Notes under the pieces: generated by a model
What the model was told of the DNA's origin: nothing
Database searches by the model: none
What the model saw: the letters and a program-made list of their open reading frames with translations, nothing else
Part shown: positions 1 to 7,200 of the stretch, piece after piece
How positions within the stretch are numbered: position 1 is the stretch's first letter
Layout: each line of letters starts with the position of its first letter
Program-made: the position numbers and the translations under genes
DNA from: Cyclostephanos tholiformis
Lineage: Eukaryota; Bacillariophyta; Thalassiosirophyceae; Thalassiosirales; Thalassiosiraceae
Length of the DNA: 15,750 bases
NCBI GenBank assembly: GCA_036939975.1
Contig: JALLPB010000445.1
Coordinates: forward strand, 1 to 15,750
Reading direction: 5' to 3'

Positions 1-10
1 ATTTAGTGTC

Positions 11-44
11 TGTCCCTTAATCCCCGGTGTCCCTTAATCCCCGG
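11..44. repeat. Two perfect 17-bp tandem copies
   Basis: The unit tgtcccttaatccccgg occurs at 11-27 and again, identically, at 28-44. It lies just outside the inverted-repeat ends of the neighbouring transposon remnant. It may be a short local duplication or part of a subterminal repeat array that continues beyond the window edge. Confidence 0.85.
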
Positions 45-65
45 TTTCTACGGTAGATTTGGTCA

Positions 66-85
66 CCTGAACCTTTTTTGGTCAC
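66..85 (+). repeat. Left imperfect terminal inverted repeat
   Basis: It pairs with 2897-2916 when that segment is reverse-complemented. Shared blocks are acctga and ttttggtcac, with a short indel between them. Confidence 0.5.
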
Positions 86-119
86 TCCGTTTCCACGTTT
101 GTTAGGCTGCCACTAACAA

Positions 120-700
120 AACTTCAATAGTTTTTTCTCAACCAAAATTCAATCTTATGTGAAGTTTTACATACCAAAATTATTGTTCTCATTGAGCTTG
201 TTCCAAAACCGCAATAAAAACAAAGTAATCTAAAATAGAAGGTCAACTTTCGGTGTGTCCCATGACCCAGTTTTTCGCCCGCCAAAATTCTTGGCACAGA
301 CTCAAAATATCGGAGATGCTGGTTGGCGTTGGCTTTCTTGTTGAAACTCCAATCCCCCCCCGATGCATTATCCCGCGGTGCCACATCGCAATAGCTCGTG
401 CCCACACAAAAAGAGAGGTGCGACGAACTATTATCATATCGTTTGTTCTCTTGTCGTGCTCCGAAAAATTTGACCCCATCGTGAGAGGAGCACGACGTGA
501 GGATCGTCTGCCGCCGCCGCTGCCCCACTTGTGAGAGGAGCTGTTGAGCCTCCGCTCCCCCCCCGCCGGTGCCCGCCCACATCGCGCGCCGGCACTTGGA
601 CCCCCCCCCGCCGTCGCCGCCGTCGTGTCCCTAGCTCTTGCCCGTCCGCCTTCTACGATCCCTCCTGCCTCAACCATAAGCCTTAGAGGTTTCTAACCGA
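120..700. other. Transposon 5' flank without a supported gene
   Basis: AT-rich up to about 330, then GC-rich with runs of C (for example near 350 and 600). ORFs on both strands are Arg/Gly/Pro-rich and show no family motif. The frame of the downstream transposase stays open back to the stop at 694-696, so a few N-terminal codons or an exon could lie at 697-783. Nothing firmer is visible. Confidence 0.4.
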
Positions 701-783
701 GTGCCACCCCCTACTGCGAGGATATCAACGCGTTTGACAGCACTAACGTGCGCACGCGTCTTAACGAGGCGTGCGGAGTAGTG

Positions 784-1030
784 ATGGGTGGAGGGGAGCA
801 GGGCAGTGGTGGTGGAGGGGAGGGCGTATCAGCGGGCGGGGGAGTGGAAGAAGCTGTAGGGGGAGGGGTGGACGCTGTGGTGGCGTGCAATTGCAGCGGT
901 GAGGAGGGTTCAGTGGTTGGTGGAGGGGTGGACGCTGGGGTCGTGCGCGACAGTGCTGGTGATGGGGTTGTGGTAGGGGGGGGGGAGGGTGTGTTGGTTG
1001 GTGGAGGGGAGGTTGTGTTGGTTGGTGGCA
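784..1030. repeat. G/T-rich minisatellite-like low-complexity stretch
   Basis: Degenerate repeats of ggtggaggggaggg and gttggtgg-type units encode Gly/Val on the + strand and Pro/Thr on the - strand. It fuses in frame to recognisable transposase sequence at about 1033. Confidence 0.7.
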
Positions 1031-2736
1031 GTCGACAGAGTGTAACTGTGGTGCGTCTTGGTTCGGCTGCTGGTGTGGAGGGTCCACATATATATCTTGC
1101 CAAAGGAAAAGAGTTGAAGATTGAGTCAATGTATGAAAAGAATTTTGCAAGGGTTCATAAGTCTCCCACTGGAAGCCATGTAAAAATGACACCGAATGCA
1201 TACATGACGAATGAAGTTTGGACAGACATTGCGCCTAGACTCTGCAAAGGCATACGAGCAATGGAGGGTATTTGTGATCATCCAAACTGGTGGGTAGTAT
1301 TATCACTTGATGGCTACGGAAGTCATCTGCAGAGCAACGCACTGGAAGTATTTGCGGCAGAAAACATTCTTGTCATGAAGGAAGAGGGAGATACATCACA
1401 GGTCTCACAAGCATATGACCAGATGGTGGCAAAGAGTGATAAACAATTCACACGGTCACTACTTGATGGCTACAGATTTCATGCTAAGGGTGTGCTTAAT
1501 CAGTTCACATTGATATTGATTATCAACACTGCACTCAACAGCGCAGATGCTAATTCCTGGCGGGAATCATTCATCAAGGTGAACATGTGTCCATCGAAGC
1601 ATGTCCCTTTTGCGACATGGGTAAAGAAGCATGAGGCAACTGTAGCCACCGCAGATAGATTCTTTACAAACCGGTCAGGTCTATTTGATGCAATGCCTGC
1701 CATCTGGCAACGTTTATCGGTGGAAGATTGACACAGAGTTTGTGCACTATTTGATCGATTCTCGGGCACAATGGACTACAAAGTATTAGTGAGAGAATTT
1801 GTTGGGCTTGGTGTTGGAGCTGCTGATGAAATCGACAAGCTCAGGGGTTGCTACTTTGTCACGAAGGAGGATGCATCTATTTTTCTTGATCCAGTTCTGG
1901 AACTTCCACCAATCAAAGATACAATGGGAACAACTAAGCGTCAGTGGGTTCTTGACAATGATTGCGAAGGCTTCAAATTTGCGCCCCCAAAATTATTACA
2001 ACCTTACATGGCTGACAAAATTGTGAATCATCCACCAGAGACATATTGGTGTGAAATATGTATGATTTATCACAACTCCCACAAGAACAGGTGTGCGAAA
2101 AAATCTGCGGATCTCTTCATTGCAATGACTAACTATGTTTGTTATAATCATAATTCGGAGGATGATTTGATGCCATCGAGTTGGTTGGATGCTGAATGCA
2201 AAAAGGACCAGAAGAAGGCACTGAATCCTACAACGCGTGACGTGCAGGTAGGTGCAATTATTGGACAGATATTTGGGGAACAGGCAAAGACAAAAATTGC
2301 TAAACGGCGCATTGATTTCATGACGGGAAATGTCAACAATTACGCTCGAATATTGAATGGGCCATCAGAGCTAGAACACATTAAGACTTACAATGACCTT
2401 GCGGCTTCACTTACTGACTATAATAATGAAGCAACGGCTCAGAAGGCTATCGCCCAGGCAGAGAAGAAGAAAGCCACCACTGAGAAAGCCGCAAATAAGG
2501 AAAGGAAGGAGCAGCAGGCTGAAGAACAACGCCGATTGATCATGCCTATTTGTGAAGAACATGCCACCCAAGGACTCGAGCATTGTTTATCTTTAAGCCT
2601 CGTGTCAATGAAGGAGGTATTGAAATATGTATTCAACATCAGTGAAGCAAACATGAGAAAAGCACGAGCGATTGAACTTATTACAGTGGCTCTTACAAAT
2701 CCACTCCCCAACAATGTCCCGGCATTATCAGCATAA
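784..2736 (+). pseudogene. DDE_1-like transposase with in-frame stop and replaced N-terminus
   Basis: Two ORFs in one frame (first ATG 784 to TGA 1729-1731, then open through 1732-1770 to a TAA at 2734-2736) read as a single protein of about 650 codons with one stop. The first part carries the DDE_1 signature: Asp at 1309 in LSLDGYGSH and Asp at 1417 in TSQVSQAYDQ, spaced 36 residues, preceded by GPHIYLAKGKE at about 1080. The stretch 784-1030 is Gly/Val-rich low-complexity sequence where the first catalytic Asp should be, so the active site is incomplete. The second part contains a possible zinc-binding cluster (WCEIC...H...H...C, about 2047-2097), an Ala/Lys/Glu coiled coil (about 2420-2540) and a helical C-terminus. 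The TGA could derive from CGA (Arg) by deamination. Known for the family: cut-and-paste transposition. The copy is inferred to be inactive. Confidence 0.7.
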
Positions 2737-2806
2737 TAATATTCTAACATGTTAATGTTATTCTACCAGTTACTATCTAGATATGTATGCTGCAATCTCA
2801 TAGACC

Positions 2807-2870
2807 AAGTGTGACTCATCGATTATTCATGGGACGAACTAAGTGTGACTCAATCAATTATTCATGGGAC
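2807..2870. repeat. Imperfect 34-bp tandem duplication
   Basis: Copy one (2807-2835) and copy two (2841-2870) share aagtgtgactca followed by attattcatgggac, with small differences between. It lies between the transposase stop and the right inverted end, so it is probably part of the element's subterminal region. Confidence 0.75.
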
Positions 2871-2896
2871 TGACCTCTTTTGTTAGCGTTTGTTAG

Positions 2897-2916
2897 GTGA
2901 CCAAAATGTCAGGTAC
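2897..2916 (-). repeat. Right imperfect terminal inverted repeat
   Basis: This is the partner of 66-85. The block cgtttgttagg next to it (2887-2897) is also present in direct orientation at 96-106, so the subterminal region is a mixture of direct and inverted short repeats, as is common in cut-and-paste elements. Confidence 0.45.
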
Positions 2917-3181
2917 AGCTTCAGATCTTGGCCATCGGGGAAAAGTTATGACTTGAAATAAGTTAGTGAAAAATTGGAGTTATGAAAAATCTGAAATGGC
3001 AAAATTGTTCAGTTGACTGCCATCTATCCAAAACTGCAATAAAAATGATTATCTGACAAAAATAGTTCTGTGTGGGAATTAATAACTGGGCCCTCCGCCC
3101 AAATGGTCAGGTTTCTTCTAGGGTGCGCTGCATGCGGGGAGCATTATTTTTGTTATTACATTTCGACTTCGATCGGCGACG

Positions 3182-4352
3182 ATGTTACTCGGTATTATTG
3201 CAAACCAAGCAGCCTTCGTCGGCAGGCGAGCGATTGGTGCCCGTTCCTTCGCAGCGGTGGGATCGCAAATCCCAAGTGTGGTGCTGCACAGTTGAGTTTA
3301 CCTGGGGACTCGTTGCGTGTATTTTCCCACGTGTTCTTCTGTGTCATGTTCTATTTTTGTTATGTTCCTGATACACACGTGTCACGGCGCATTATTTGAT
3401 TGCGATGATCGCTTGGCGACGCTGGAGTAGCGGGTGAATTTTTCATCAGCGAATTGTTTTTACTTTTCATCAGCGAATTGTTTTTACGTGATCTCGCGCA
3501 AGACTCACATGACGCACATTTACATCTTGCTGCCATGCTCCATGCTACTACTTGGTTCAAGAGAACTTCCCGCCCGAGAAAATGTGAGTATTGTACCGCA
3601 ACCGCTCAAACAATGTTGGTTTCTCGGTTAGTTGCAATCAGTACTTTCTCACCATGTTCTTTTTCTTTTTTATCCCAAATCTGACGTCATTTCAGTAACA
3701 TTCAGGATTACTGCAAGAAAAGGAATGTTGTCATCGTGGGCCTTCCGGGTGCGTTCACACCGACCTGATCGTAAGTGGATACATGACCAGGGGTGATACC
3801 CATTAGAATACATCGTTCGATTGAATCATGATCCTAACTATAGTTTTTGATGTGATTTAACGGCAATCTCTCAAAGCACAAAGCAAATCCCTGACTACGT
3901 CGCGAAGCAAGACGCGCTTCGCGCTAAGGGAGTGAGTGAGATGCGGACTTCCGACCAATCGTCCCCCCTGTAATCTACCCGGTCATTGCAATAACGCTTC
4001 GCACCCTCCCCCTCTCCAAACTCACACCCCAATTCAGGTACAGGAGGTGATTATCCTCGCCGTACACGACGGCGCGGTGATGATGAACTGGGCAAAATCA
4101 CAAAAGACGGCACTGACTATGCTGACGTTTTTGGGAGATCCCCACTCGGAGCTTACCAGGGCCCTCGACTTGGAACTCACCCATCCCGGTCCCGTGGGCG
4201 TTTTAGGGCCAGGACGTTGCAAGCGTTTTGCTATGCACGTGGTGGACGGCGAGATCAAGGCCGTGAACGTAAGCGAGACGGAGGACGATCCCGCCGGGGG
4301 GAACGATCCATCGGCGAGTTGTGCCGATGGTATCATGTCCACCATGGAGTAA
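3182..4352 (+). CDS. PRDX5-like: Selenocysteine-containing PRDX5/PrxII-type peroxiredoxin, five exons
   Basis: Exons traced by hand: 3182-3290, 3562-3583, 3696-3770, 3877-3931, 4038-4352. They sum to 576 bases, exactly 192 codons including TAA, giving a 191-residue protein. The single internal stop is TGA 3766-3768, codon 68, in VGLPGAFTPT-U-S, the peroxidatic site (family motif PxxxTxxC). Thr65 and Pro61 match the catalytic Thr and Pro; Arg147/Arg150 in GRCKRF match the catalytic Arg region. Cys182 near the C-terminus aligns with the resolving Cys of human PRDX5, suggesting a U68-C182 selenosulfide. PRDX5 enzymes reduce H2O2, alkyl hydroperoxides and peroxynitrite using thioredoxin. The N-terminus (MLLGIIANQAAF, then RRAIGARSFAA) is Arg-rich without acidic residues, like a mitochondrial presequence. 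ATG 3182 is the first in-frame ATG after a stop at 3119. Introns 2-4 have GTGAGT or GTAAGT donors; intron 1 (GTTGAG donor) and its 22-base exon are the least certain. Confidence 0.85.
3440..3487. repeat. Perfect 24-bp tandem duplication inside peroxiredoxin intron 1
   Basis: Copies at 3440-3463 and 3464-3487 are identical (unit begins ttttcatcagcgaattg and ends tttttac). It lies within the proposed intron 3291-3561. Confidence 0.9.
3766..3768 (+). other. Proposed selenocysteine UGA codon at the peroxidatic position
   Basis: The frame aca ccg acc TGA tc, then splice donor gtaagt at 3771, places TGA where every PRDX5-type enzyme has its peroxidatic Cys. Codon 69 is split across the intron (TC plus C at 3877) and gives Ser, as in the family's CS pair. 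All other codons of the five exons are open. Confidence 0.8.
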
Positions 4353-4410
4353 GCCTGGAAAGTGATCTGATGCACAATCACGTGACAAACTTTTTATCGC
4401 CATTTACGGA

Positions 4411-4477
4411 ATTTGAATGACGCCAACCATGATACAAAATTCATAGAGAATCCGTATCAGTGGTAGGCCGAAAATAT
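4411..4477 (+). promoter_or_regulatory. Type II SECIS-like element in the 3' UTR
   Basis: The quartet strand is ATGA 4417-4420, facing GA 4470-4471, which allows the tandem G.A and A.G pairs of a SECIS core. Helix II pairs 4422-4435 with 4454-4468: 13 Watson-Crick pairs, one bulged G (4460) and one A.A mismatch. AAA 4436-4438 is unpaired on the 5' side, and a mini-helix ATTC 4439-4442 with GAAT 4448-4451 caps a 5-nt loop, which is the type II (form 2) layout. A weak lower helix ATTT/AAAT lies below the quartet. It starts about 60 bases after the peroxiredoxin stop. One deviation: 15 bases separate the quartet from the AAA bulge, longer than the usual 11-13. In eukaryotes SECIS recruits SBP2 and EFSec for UGA recoding. 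Confidence 0.7.
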
Positions 4478-4626
4478 TTTATCCTTCATGACTGAATTGC
4501 GTCTTATTCGGTTTGGATATTTCTTGCAGATGGTGTAACGAGTCGGCGCATGTGAGATGTGAAGAAAATGTTCAATTTTAGATCAGTACAGTAACATGAG
4601 GTTGATGTGTATTTAATCCAAGTCTT
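4478..4626. other. Intergenic or 3' flank between convergent transcription units
   Basis: AT-rich with no supported ORF. It probably holds the 3' ends of the peroxiredoxin (+) and of the putative minus-strand exon. Confidence 0.4.
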
Positions 4627-4843
4627 TCAGTTATCGTAGATTCTTGTACACATATCGTCCGGGCTCAATGAGTCGGTAGAGAAGAGCAGTTGATACAAAT
4701 AATATAGCTGGTGCGTGCGTTTCTGCGTCAAATAATCTTTCTTGACGTGGCAGATGTGACAGTTGGCTGCCAAGAGCTCGTTGATTATGCCCGGCATAAA
4801 CCTCCGGCCCATCATGATTGTTCCTTTTAAATACAATTTGTAC
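4627..4843 (-). CDS. Putative terminal exon of an unrecognised minus-strand gene
   Basis: On the minus strand a good acceptor (ttcacag, AG at plus 4844-4845) precedes an open segment ending in TGA 4627-4629. Its translation has a natural composition (for example ANCHICHVKK and SPDDMCTRIYDN). A second frame is also open to a TAA at about 4631, so the reading frame is not certain. No family was recognised. Upstream exons are not evident: the next upstream sequence is the truncated CBM6 pseudogene, so this may be the orphaned 3' end of a gene disrupted by it, or chance. Confidence 0.3.
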
Positions 4844-4898
4844 CTGTGAATGTTTACTAATCACTAAAAATATTAATCTGTCTTGGCTAAAGGTAGTA

Positions 4899-6570
4899 GC
4901 CTAGGAGCAGACAACCTTATCATTGATGGCTAGCCCATGCAAATACCCTCCAGAAAATGATCGTACTAACTTCGACATCGTGTACATCCCTGTGGTAGGA
5001 ATCATCACCGCCGGGTAGGACATCCAGTTGCCTGTATTGATGTTGCCAACATTCTGACTACTGCCCATATCACTGGTAATTTTGGGTACTACACCAAACA
5101 TGTTTGAATAGCTCTCAGCTTGAATGGTTAGTATTAAAGGAGCTAGGGTGATTCTGAATCAGTTGATTTTCCAACCTCCACTCATGGCCTTGATGCCAAA
5201 GGATTGGGAGCCAGCGCTCAGGTTCACGTTGTGGGAGACCATTGTCCAGGTTTGTCAAGCACCCATCAGTGGGATGCTGAGCATACCATATACTGGATTG
5301 CCACCTCCCTTTCAAATTGCAAAATGATGCCACTGCTCAGGCTGGTGATATGGTACAACACCGTATAAATGCCCATGGTTGGTATGGTCACTGCCGGGTA
5401 GTACATTTATTCACCCGTATTGATGCTGCCAACATTCAGGCTGCCGCCCACATCGGTGATAGTTTTGGAAACTACACCAAACATGTTTGAATAGCTCTCA
5501 GCTTGAACAACAATTGTACCAGTTAGCAACATAGGAGGTTGTTGGGTGCATGTCCTACACAATGACACGTGAGCCCACATCTTGGCATTGACTTGGCAAC
5601 GCTCAAACAACACTGTCCCTCCAAGAGGAGAATTAGTGTAGCTGTTAGGATCAAAGGAACATATGACACCTTTGTACTTCCCACCAAAGTTGTAAGCCAG
5701 ATTGCCAAAGCTACCATTGCAAATATGACAGTAGGACATGATTGTGGTGCTCTTGGCAACAGGGAGTTGGGAGGGGCAGAAAGTTCTGCACATATCAACT
5801 ACGGGTGAATATGATCCTGAGTCATGTGTGTGGCCAGAGCCAAAGTTGTGCCCAAGCTCATGAATGAACAAAACATCAGTGAGATGATAGAGAAAAATAA
5901 TGAGAGCTGTTCAATGGATCAAAGAAGAAACAGTCTTTTCAATTTCAATTAGCATCCCATACAGTACTTACCACCATGATCATGTCCCAAACAATGGCAT
6001 TACCCAAACTGACAAAATTTCCCCATAAACCAGTGCTCACCACAAAACCACCTACAAATCACACCTGCACAGGCAAGGCCACCACCAAAGTTCTTGCCAA
6101 GAAGCGCATGGTGCAGATCGGGTTTGATTCCAGATGGTGAGGTATAATGCCACCCAACTGCGCTACCATATCTGGCATGCATGGAGTCTAGCACCACACC
6201 TGTAGTTGTCATGCTATCATAGTTCATGTTGATGTTGATGTGGAGAACATGCAGATGGGTGCTAATCTCTACCTGTAAGTGGCGCATTGGTGCAAAAAGA
6301 CAAAAGGAGGAAGATATTTTGTGGTTGAGTTTCACAAATGAAATTATATGGAAGAGCTGATTATTGGATGCTCAATACTCACCTCATAGATTGTGAACAA
6401 GGCAATTACTGAATGCAGAGAGATGGTAAAATAGTTGAGTAAAGAAAAAGCTCTAGCCAGAACAATAATTTTGACCCTGGAACTCACCATAGTTAAGTTT
6501 AGTCCAATACCAGTAGCACACACTCTCCGTTGGCATTGCACAGTGTATAATCTATCTCAACATAAACATC
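4899..6570 (-). pseudogene. Reprolysin-like metallopeptidase with two CBM6 domains, degenerate
   Basis: The minus strand carries a metzincin zinc site HELGHNFGSGH (plus 5830-5862, HExxHxxGxxH) and a Met-turn IMSYCH (about 5725-5739). It is followed by a CBM6-type carbohydrate-binding domain starting at QAESYSNMFGV (5505) and a second, truncated CBM6 (about 5121-4901). Upstream exons are recognisable: 5972-6272, a 26-base exon 6383-6408 (GTGAGT/AG bordered) and an exon ending at 6488. The known role of such proteins is secreted proteolysis. Lesions: a frameshift near 6050 in the exon before the zinc site, an unclear acceptor before it, stops or frame changes upstream of 6488, TAA 5407-5409, a one-base loss near 5308-5316, and TGAs at 5255-5257 and 5159-5161, each at a CBM6 Trp. 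Retained splice sites show it arose from genomic duplication rather than retroposition. It may be a dead copy of an intact gene elsewhere. Confidence 0.75.
5089..5506 (-). repeat. CBM6 tandem duplication, 383-bp period
   Basis: The 35-mer beginning ctacaccaaacatgtttgaa is identical at 5089-5123 and 5472-5506, and similarity continues through the CBM6 unit (VGxINTG region in both). The period of 383 is one less than 128 codons, which agrees with a single-base loss in the first unit. Confidence 0.8.
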
Positions 6571-7200
6571 TACCAAATATGCAAAACTTGCCCCCTACAC
6601 CCAATGATGCTTCACCATACGTAATTCTGAGCCACAATGGGAGTGCTAGTCAATGTGATCAAAAGGATGGAAATGATCATGGTCTTCATCATGATCATCC
6701 TCAGAGAGGGACTGGTGCTCCATAACATTATCGAGGTTGCTGCATGTCCACATGGACAGCTCATATTTCTCTGTGATTTTGGCCAATGCTGTTGTATAAC
6801 ATAGATGAAAAAGAGAAGTTGACAGAAACTTTAGCAGGATAATGAGAAAATGAATGACCAGAAAATGTATAACCTCTTAATTAAAACCCTACCCTCCTCC
6901 CACCCCCACCTCTCTGCATGAACTTCATGTTCTTCCCATTTTTCTGAACAATGCCATCCACATTCCCTCATTTATTGTCAACAGAGATCAACACAGTGAC
7001 ACTATCTTTGTTGCTAACTAGCATCATCACCAAATTGTCTTAGCTCACAGGAATACTCGTGCCCTTCTTCATGCTTATGGTAGGGTGAGGGCTGGCACAG
7101 CCTCGCGGACGTGCACCATGTAGTTATTCTTATTGGAATTTGCACATTCAGCATTGAGACTGAACCGTGGCTTGAAGTCGATGCTGACATGCACATCCTT
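6571..7200 (-). other. Possible degraded 5' part of the metallopeptidase pseudogene
   Basis: Short minus-strand frames look protein-like (an Asp/His-rich stretch at about 6650-6720; DVHVSIDFKPRFSLNAEC at about 7140-7195) but are interrupted by stops. They could be an eroded propeptide region. No family motif is visible, so this is positional inference only. Confidence 0.25.

Larger units (their letters stand above)
61..2917 (+). mobile_element. Decayed DDE_1-superfamily DNA transposon with imperfect inverted ends
   Basis: The left end (66-85, acctga...ttttttggtcac) matches the reverse complement of the right end (2897-2916), which reads acctgacattttggtcacc. A second shared piece, ctaacaaaa, follows inward on both sides. 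Between the ends lies a transposase-like frame broken by one stop. The exact outer borders and target-site duplication could not be fixed. An 18-mer (203-220) recurs with one mismatch at 3028-3045 in direct orientation, outside the proposed right end, so the element may extend further or be nested with another copy. The right end lies about 265 bp upstream of the peroxiredoxin start codon. Confidence 0.55.

Noticed and set aside
711..1201. Minus-strand Pro/Thr-rich ORFs as a cell-wall glycoprotein
   Set aside because: They are the shadow of a low-complexity G/T-rich stretch that is in frame with the transposase core on the + strand.
3808..3830. tRNA T-loop-like text (cgttcgattgaatc)
   Set aside because: No matching acceptor, D or anticodon arms; it lies in a peroxiredoxin intron.
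3182..4352. Peroxiredoxin as a nonsense-mutated pseudogene
   Set aside because: The lesion is only at the catalytic Cys codon, all splice junctions and other catalytic residues are kept, and a SECIS-like hairpin follows. Sec recoding is the better explanation.
4899..6272. TGA read as Trp (alternative genetic code) to rescue the CBM6 frames
   Set aside because: One of the three Trp positions is TAA, frameshifts are also present, and neighbouring genes use TGA as a stop. Pseudogene decay explains it better.
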